Assembly (NCBI RefSeq): GCF_001411475.1
Contig: NZ_LLWH01000162.1
Span: 1 to 42,970, forward strand
DNA from: Pseudomonas endophytica
GTDB taxonomy: Bacteria > Pseudomonadota > Gammaproteobacteria > Pseudomonadales > Pseudomonadaceae
Direction of reading: 5' to 3'
DNA: 42,970 nt
Each line of letters begins with the position of its first letter. Within the stretch, counting starts at the first letter, position 1. A program made the position numbers and the translations under genes. Shown here piece after piece: positions 38,061-42,970 of the stretch. The notes under the pieces were generated by a model that did not search any database, was not told where the DNA came from, and was given only the letters and a program-made list of their open reading frames with translations.

Positions 38061-39226
38061 ACCGGAACGTATCCCAACCCGAGAACCCATTCGCCCGGCA
38101 TAAGAAAAAGCTCAAAGGCCTCGCCGTTATCGCCGCGGGCGTCATCATCGCCGCTGTTGTGTACACAGCGGTTAGCGTCGAAGACACCACGCTCACGGCT
38201 ACAGCACCCACGCCCAAAACCAAGGTGGCACTCGCGACGGTTGAACGCAGCAACGTCCCGCGCTTCATCTCGGGAATCGGCGAACTAGAAGCCGCTCGCC
38301 AAGTGCAGGTCGCGGCGGAGGTCGGCGGTAGGGCCACGAAAATCTTGTTCGAATCGGGACAATCGGTCGCCGCGGGTCAGTTGCTGGTGCAACTGAACGA
38401 TGCTCCCGAGCAGGCCGAGCGCATACGGCTCCAGGCGCAACTGCGTAACGCGCAGAGCGTACACACGCGGACTCGCAAATTGGTCGCCGCGAACGCCGCC
38501 ACTCAAGAGCAACTTGATACCGCACTGGCCGCACGCGACATGGCGCTGGGTGAGCTTGGTCAAACCCAAGCGAAGATTGCTCAAAAGGCTATCCGCGCGC
38601 CGTTTGCCGGTGTTATCGGCATTCGCCGTGTGCATGAAGGGCAGTACCTTAACGCGGGTGATCCCATCGCAAGCTTGGTCGATGCCCGCACGCTCCACGC
38701 CAACTTCTCCCTCGACGAACAAAGCAGCCCAGCACTTCACATCGGCCAGTCGGTGCAGGTGTTGGTCGATGCCCTCGCGCACCGCAGCTTTAAGGCCAAG
38801 GTCAGCGCGATTGATCCGTTGATCGGCCAGTCTCGTACCGTGCAGGTGCAAGCCACGATGGCCAACCCAGACAGCCTGTTGAAAGCGGGTATGTACGCGA
38901 GCATCCAAGTAGCACGTCGGGATACGCAAGCGGTGCTGACTGTCCCTGAAACTGCTGTGACCTACACCGCCTACGGTGACACGGTATTCGTCGCCCATCC
39001 TGACGACCAACAGACGCTGATCGTTAAGCGCGTCGCCGTTACAGTCGGCGCCCGGCAAGAGGGGCGCGTGGAAATCGAACACGGCCTGCACGAAAACGAG
39101 CAGGTGGTGACGTCCGGGCAGCTCAAGCTGAGTGACGGCATGGCCGTAGAGGCTGTGAAGGAAGACACTTTGGCCCTACCCGGTCGTACCCCGCTTTCCA
39201 GCGCCATGATGGATAAATCGCGATGA
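38057..39226 (+). CDS. RND efflux periplasmic adaptor (membrane fusion protein)
   Basis: This is a protein of about 389 residues. An N-terminal membrane anchor (about residues 24-42) precedes a beta-barrel and lipoyl region with GIGELEAARQVQVAAEVGGR, a helical hairpin with AATQEQLDTALAAR, then APFAGVIGIRRVHEGQYLNA and a C-terminal barrel near VVTSGQLKLSDGMAV. These are the HlyD/AcrA-family hallmarks. It bridges the inner-membrane pump and the outer-membrane channel. I chose ATG at 38057 (ATGA overlap) over the in-frame TTG at 38051. It is most like MexH-type adaptors. Confidence 0.93.
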   Translation: MNRNVSQPENPFARHKKKLKGLAVIAAGVIIAAVVYTAVSVEDTTLTATAPTPKTKVALATVERSNVPRFISGIGELEAARQVQVAAEVGGRATKILFESGQSVAAGQLLVQLNDAPEQAERIRLQAQLRNAQSVHTRTRKLVAANAATQEQLDTALAARDMALGELGQTQAKIAQKAIRAPFAGVIGIRRVHEGQYLNAGDPIASLVDARTLHANFSLDEQSSPALHIGQSVQVLVDALAHRSFKAKVSAIDPLIGQSRTVQVQATMANPDSLLKAGMYASIQVARRDTQAVLTVPETAVTYTAYGDTVFVAHPDDQQTLIVKRVAVTVGARQEGRVEIEHGLHENEQVVTSGQLKLSDGMAVEAVKEDTLALPGRTPLSSAMMDKSR

Positions 39227-42200
39227 CATTTACCGATGTGTTTGTACGCCGCCCGGTGCTCGCGCTGGTGGTGAGCACGTTGATCTTGTTGATGGGCCTG
39301 CTGGCGCTCGGCAAGCTCCCCGTTCGCCAATACCCCACGCTGGAAAGCTCCACCATTACGGTTACGACCGAGTACCCGGGTGCTTCGTCCGAGCTGATGC
39401 AGGGCTTCGTGACACAACCGATTGCACAGGCGGTTTCGTCCGTCGAAGGTATCGACTATCTCGCGTCATCCTCAGTGCAGGGTCGTAGCGTGGTCACCGT
39501 TCGCATGGAGCTCAACCGCGACTCGACTCAGGCGCTGACCGAGGTCATGGCCAAGGTTAATCAGGTTCGCTATAAGCTGCCGGAGCAAGCCTACGACCCC
39601 GTGATCGAGCGTTCGTCTGGCGACTCTACAGCCGTTGCCTACGTCGGCTTTACCAGCGAAACGCTCTCCACACCTGCGTTGACGGACTACTTGGCACGGG
39701 TGGTGGTGCCGATGTTCTCCACCCTAGAAGGTGTTGCCAAGGTTGAGGCGTTCGGCGGGCAGCGGCTCGCGATGCGTCTATGGCTGGACGCCGACCGCTT
39801 GGCAGCTCGCGGCTTAACGGCCGCCGATGTCGCTCAGGCTGTGCGCCGTAACAACTTCCAGACCGCCCCCGGCAAGGTCGAAGGCCAATACGTGGTGTCG
39901 AATATTCGCGTGAATACTGACTTGGCGAGCGTCGCTGAGTTTCGCGAGCTGGTCATTCGCAACGATGGCAACGGCCTGGTGAAGTTGAAGGATGTGGGCA
40001 CGGTCGAGCTCGGATCTGCGGCCTCAGAAACGAGCGCGCTGATGGATGGCAAGCCCGCTGTACACCTAGGTCTGTTTCCAACGCCGGCCGGCAATCCGCT
40101 GGTCATCGTGGCCGGCATTAAGGACATGCTCCCGCAGATCCGTAAGACGCTGCCGCCTGGCGTGCAGGTCGAGCTGGCCTTCGAAACCTCGCGTTTCATT
40201 GAAGCGTCCATCGACGAAGTCATGCACACCTTGCTTGAAGCCATGCTCATCGTTGTGCTGGTGATCTACCTTTGCCTCGGCTCTTTGCGCACCGTGCTGA
40301 TCCCCGTGGCGACCATTCCCCTGTCGATGCTGGGCGCAGCCGCGTTGATGCTGGCTTTCGGCTTCAGTATCAACTTGCTAACGCTGCTGGCCATGGTGCT
40401 GGCTATCGGACTGGTAGTGGACGATGCCATCGTGGTGGTGGAAAACGTTCACCGGCACATTGAGGCAGGTAAACCCCCGGTGGTCGCTGCACTGGTGGGG
40501 GCTCGCGAAGTGGCTGGGCCGGTGATCGCAATGACGATGACGCTGGCGGCCGTCTATGCGCCCATTGGGCTGATGGCCGGTCTGACGGGCGCACTGTTCA
40601 AGGAGTTCGCATTAACGCTGGCGGGTGCGGTGGTGGTGTCGGGGGTAGTGGCATTGACGCTATCGCCGGTGATGAGTTCGTTTCTGTTGCCGCCCAAGCA
40701 GCAGGAAGGCCGCATGGCGCGGGCCGCCGAGCACTTCTTCAGTGGTTTGACGCGGCGCTATGGGCAAATGCTGGGGGTTTCTCTAAAGCATCGTTGGGTC
40801 AGTGGCGCTCTCGCGCTGTTTGTCGTGTTAAGCCTGCCGCTGCTGTATCAGATGCCGCAGCGGGAGCTGGCACCCGCCGAAGACCAGGCCAATGTACTGA
40901 CTGCGATCAAAGCACCGCAGCACGCGAATCTGGACTACGTGGAGCGTTTTGCTTACAAACTCGATGCGGTTTACTCGAGCATCCCCGAAACCGTCAGCAC
41001 TTGGATCATCAATGGCAGTGACGGGCTGGCATCAAGTATCGGCGGTATCAACCTGTCGCCGTGGGGCGAGCGCGAGCGGCCCGCTGAGGCCATCCAGTCG
41101 CAGTTGCAAGGTGCCGTCAACGAGGTCGAAGGCACCCAGATTTTTGCCTTCCAACTGGCAGCGCTGCCCGGTTCCACGGGTGGCCTGCCGGTGCAGATGG
41201 TGCTGCGCAGCGCGCAGGGGTATCCCGTTCTGTACCAAACCATGGAAGACATCAAGCAGCGCGCCCGAGACAGCGGTCTGTTTGCCGTTGTCGACAGCGA
41301 CCTCGATTACAACAACCCGGTGGTGCAGGTGAGTGTCGACCGCGCCAAAGCCAATAGTTTGGGCATTCGCATGCAAGACATCGGTGAATCATTGGCCGTG
41401 CTTGTCGGTGAAAACTACCTAAATCGTTTCGGCATGGAGGGCCGCTCGTATGACGTCATTACGCAAAGCCTGCGCGATCAGCGGTTAACGCCGCAGGCGC
41501 TGGCCCGCCAGTTCGTGCGTACCCAAGATCAAACCCTTGTGCCGTTGTCCACAGTCGTGCAGATCTCAATGCAGGTCGAACCCAACAAGCTAACGCAGTT
41601 CAACCAGCAAAACGCCGCGACCTTGCAGGCCATCCCTGCCCCAGGCGTGTCGCTGGGTGAGGCGGTGGCCTTTCTCGATGACGTGACAAGCCGTCTGCCC
41701 GCAGGCTTCAGCCATGACTGGCAGTCAGACGCCCGCCAATACGTGCAAGAAAGCAGCGCACTGGTGTTCGCCTTTCTGGCCGCTCTGGTGATCATTTATC
41801 TGGTGCTGGCCGCGCAGTACGAAAGTCTGATCGACCCCTTGATCATCCTGATCACGGTGCCGCTCTCGATAGCCGGGGCATTGCTTCCATTGGCGCTGGG
41901 CTTCGCCACCCTGAATATTTATACGCAAATCGGACTCGTGACCCTGATCGGCCTTATCAGCAAGCACGGCATTTTGATGGTCGAGTTTGCCAACGAACTG
42001 CAGGCGCGAGAGGGGCTGGGCCCACAGACGGCTATCCTACGCGCCGCGCAGATACGCCTTCGGCCCGTGCTGATGACTACCGCCGCCATGGTGTTCGGCT
42101 TGGTGCCGCTGCTTTTCGCCAGCGGTGCGGGCGCTAACAGCCGCTTTGGGCTGGGGGTGGTGATCGTGTCCGGGATGCTGATCGGCACGCTCTTCACCTT

Positions 42201-42330
42201 ATTCGTACTGCCCACGGTTTACACCCTGCTGGCCCGTAATCATTCGACCCATGCCATGACTCTTCGCAAGCGCCAGCTGGCTGAAGCGGATGCTTGCGAA
42301 GACGCTGCGCGGCCACGGAGAACCTCATGA
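39223..42330 (+). CDS. RND multidrug efflux pump, inner-membrane transporter (MexI-like)
   Basis: This 1035-residue protein is a hydrophobe/amphiphile RND transporter: a first membrane helix after MTFTDVFVRRPVLALVVSTL, two large periplasmic loops, and the transmembrane cluster with GLVVDDAIVVVENVHRH near 400-417, whose paired aspartates carry the proton relay. The second half repeats the layout, with LISKHGILMVEFANEL near 925. Length and order match MexI/AcrB. Control by the SoxR box upstream suggests export of redox-active compounds or dyes. It overlaps the adaptor and outer-membrane genes by ATGA. Confidence 0.95.
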   Translation: MTFTDVFVRRPVLALVVSTLILLMGLLALGKLPVRQYPTLESSTITVTTEYPGASSELMQGFVTQPIAQAVSSVEGIDYLASSSVQGRSVVTVRMELNRDSTQALTEVMAKVNQVRYKLPEQAYDPVIERSSGDSTAVAYVGFTSETLSTPALTDYLARVVVPMFSTLEGVAKVEAFGGQRLAMRLWLDADRLAARGLTAADVAQAVRRNNFQTAPGKVEGQYVVSNIRVNTDLASVAEFRELVIRNDGNGLVKLKDVGTVELGSAASETSALMDGKPAVHLGLFPTPAGNPLVIVAGIKDMLPQIRKTLPPGVQVELAFETSRFIEASIDEVMHTLLEAMLIVVLVIYLCLGSLRTVLIPVATIPLSMLGAAALMLAFGFSINLLTLLAMVLAIGLVVDDAIVVVENVHRHIEAGKPPVVAALVGAREVAGPVIAMTMTLAAVYAPIGLMAGLTGALFKEFALTLAGAVVVSGVVALTLSPVMSSFLLPPKQQEGRMARAAEHFFSGLTRRYGQMLGVSLKHRWVSGALALFVVLSLPLLYQMPQRELAPAEDQANVLTAIKAPQHANLDYVERFAYKLDAVYSSIPETVSTWIINGSDGLASSIGGINLSPWGERERPAEAIQSQLQGAVNEVEGTQIFAFQLAALPGSTGGLPVQMVLRSAQGYPVLYQTMEDIKQRARDSGLFAVVDSDLDYNNPVVQVSVDRAKANSLGIRMQDIGESLAVLVGENYLNRFGMEGRSYDVITQSLRDQRLTPQALARQFVRTQDQTLVPLSTVVQISMQVEPNKLTQFNQQNAATLQAIPAPGVSLGEAVAFLDDVTSRLPAGFSHDWQSDARQYVQESSALVFAFLAALVIIYLVLAAQYESLIDPLIILITVPLSIAGALLPLALGFATLNIYTQIGLVTLIGLISKHGILMVEFANELQAREGLGPQTAILRAAQIRLRPVLMTTAAMVFGLVPLLFASGAGANSRFGLGVVIVSGMLIGTLFTLFVLPTVYTLLARNHSTHAMTLRKRQLAEADACEDAARPRRTS

Positions 42331-42970
42331 AAAAGTATCACGCATGGATCGTCGCCCTAGGTGCCAGCACGGTGCTGACCGGCTGCACGGTGGGCCCGCA
42401 CTACGCCAAACCGACCACGCCGCTCATTACACTGGCGGGCACGTCAACCGACGAATTTAACGCGTCAGCTCGCGCGGCGCCGTGGTGGTCATTCTTCGAT
42501 GAGCAACAGCTCACGCAGCTGATCTCCACGGCACTGGTGCACAACCATGACATTCGACAGGCGCGGGCTAATTTACAGGCGTCTCGTGCGGTGTTCGATG
42601 AACGTAATTTGGATCGGCTGCCTACCGTCACCGCGCAGGCGGACTTCCAACGCAGCATGGCGCAACAGGCCGACACCAACGGCGACCCCGAACGCAGACT
42701 GTCCGAAACTTGGAGGGCAGGTTTTGATGCGCAATGGGAGATTGATCTGTTTGGACGATTGAACCGCTTAAGTCAGGCGGCTCAGGCTCGCTCGGAGGCG
42801 GCGCAAGCAGAACTGGACTTGGTCCAGCTCACCATCGCGGCCGATGTTGCGCGCGCTTACTACGAAGGCCAAGGCTTGCAGCGCAGATTGGACGTGGCGC
42901 AGGCGCAGGCGCAAAGCTGGCGAGAGACGCTGAAACTAGTTCGGGCGCGTGTCGCGCTGGGCAGCGGCGC
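42327..42970 (+). CDS. RND outer-membrane efflux lipoprotein (OprM/NodT family), partial
   Basis: The frame opens at ATG 42327, overlapping the pump stop (ATGA), and runs to the right edge without a stop, about 214 codons of a usual 470 or so. It begins with a lipoprotein signal peptide whose lipobox LTGC places the lipid-carrying cysteine at residue 18. The family start VGPHYAKP follows, and then the helical channel segments WWSFFDEQQL, HDIRQARANL and WEIDLFGRLNRLSQAA. It forms the outer-membrane channel of the tripartite pump. Confidence 0.93.
   Translation, partial: MKKYHAWIVALGASTVLTGCTVGPHYAKPTTPLITLAGTSTDEFNASARAAPWWSFFDEQQLTQLISTALVHNHDIRQARANLQASRAVFDERNLDRLPTVTAQADFQRSMAQQADTNGDPERRLSETWRAGFDAQWEIDLFGRLNRLSQAAQARSEAAQAELDLVQLTIAADVARAYYEGQGLQRRLDVAQAQAQSWRETLKLVRARVALGSG

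Noticed and set aside
38285..39091. Minus-strand open frame of 268 codons opposite the efflux adaptor
   Set aside because: It is antisense to a clear HlyD-family gene with no motif of its own.

Overview
The window looks like a Pseudomonas-type gammaproteobacterial chromosome. The evidence is high-GC codon use, Pseudomonas-like proteins and the 3' half of a tRNA-Arg(CCG) gene at 36769-36813. That tRNA piece is the key landmark. It lacks its 5' half and is preceded by paired GCTAA repeats, so I read it as the right-hand attachment site of an integrated island. Everything to its left (1-36.77 kb) would be island. Everything to its right (36.9-42.97 kb) would be resident chromosome. The integrase and the intact tRNA should lie beyond the left edge.

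The island is packed with defence genes. On the minus strand, 1-11.5 kb carries a Druantia type III pair (druH, druE) followed by a TerY-type vWA protein and an overlapping PP2C phosphatase that runs off the left edge. Small hypothetical genes and a frameshifted 5'-nucleotidase gene (11.1-12.9 kb) separate this from a type I restriction-modification operon read as hsdR-rmuC-hsdM-hsdS (13.0-21.4 kb). Just upstream of hsdR is a sigma-54 activator gene whose N-terminus looks like a CARF sensor (RtcR-like). A good -24/-12 motif lies between its stop codon and hsdR, which suggests that the restriction operon is inducible. A McrBC-like two-gene system sits at the right end (31.8-36.5 kb). Its ATPase has a cold-shock-like N-terminus and a coiled coil, and its partner is a DUF2357 nuclease. 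This resembles the CoCoNuT class of type IV systems.

Between these, 23.2-31.4 kb is a visibly more GC-rich plus-strand cluster that I cannot assign to a named system. It starts with a broken HTH regulator, a YaaW/DUF3944-like protein with a zinc ribbon, a 47-residue membrane protein and a coiled-coil protein with a C-terminal NYN/PIN-like RNase domain. It continues with a tightly overlapping block: radical SAM enzyme, PHP phosphoesterase, phosphoribosyltransferase-like protein and DXD glycosyltransferase. A convergent gene encodes a GT9 glycosyltransferase fused to a domain resembling archaeal CTP-dependent riboflavin kinase. A hexanucleotide repeat inside it encodes a Pro-Leu tract. This set looks like a small-molecule (perhaps nucleoside- or sugar-phosphate-derived) biosynthetic module and is the best candidate for an undescribed system.

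The resident region encodes SoxR, a divergent SoxR-box promoter, and an overlapping operon of a DUF2165 membrane protein, an RND adaptor, an RND pump and an outer-membrane factor cut by the right edge. Its layout is similar to mexGHI-opmD.
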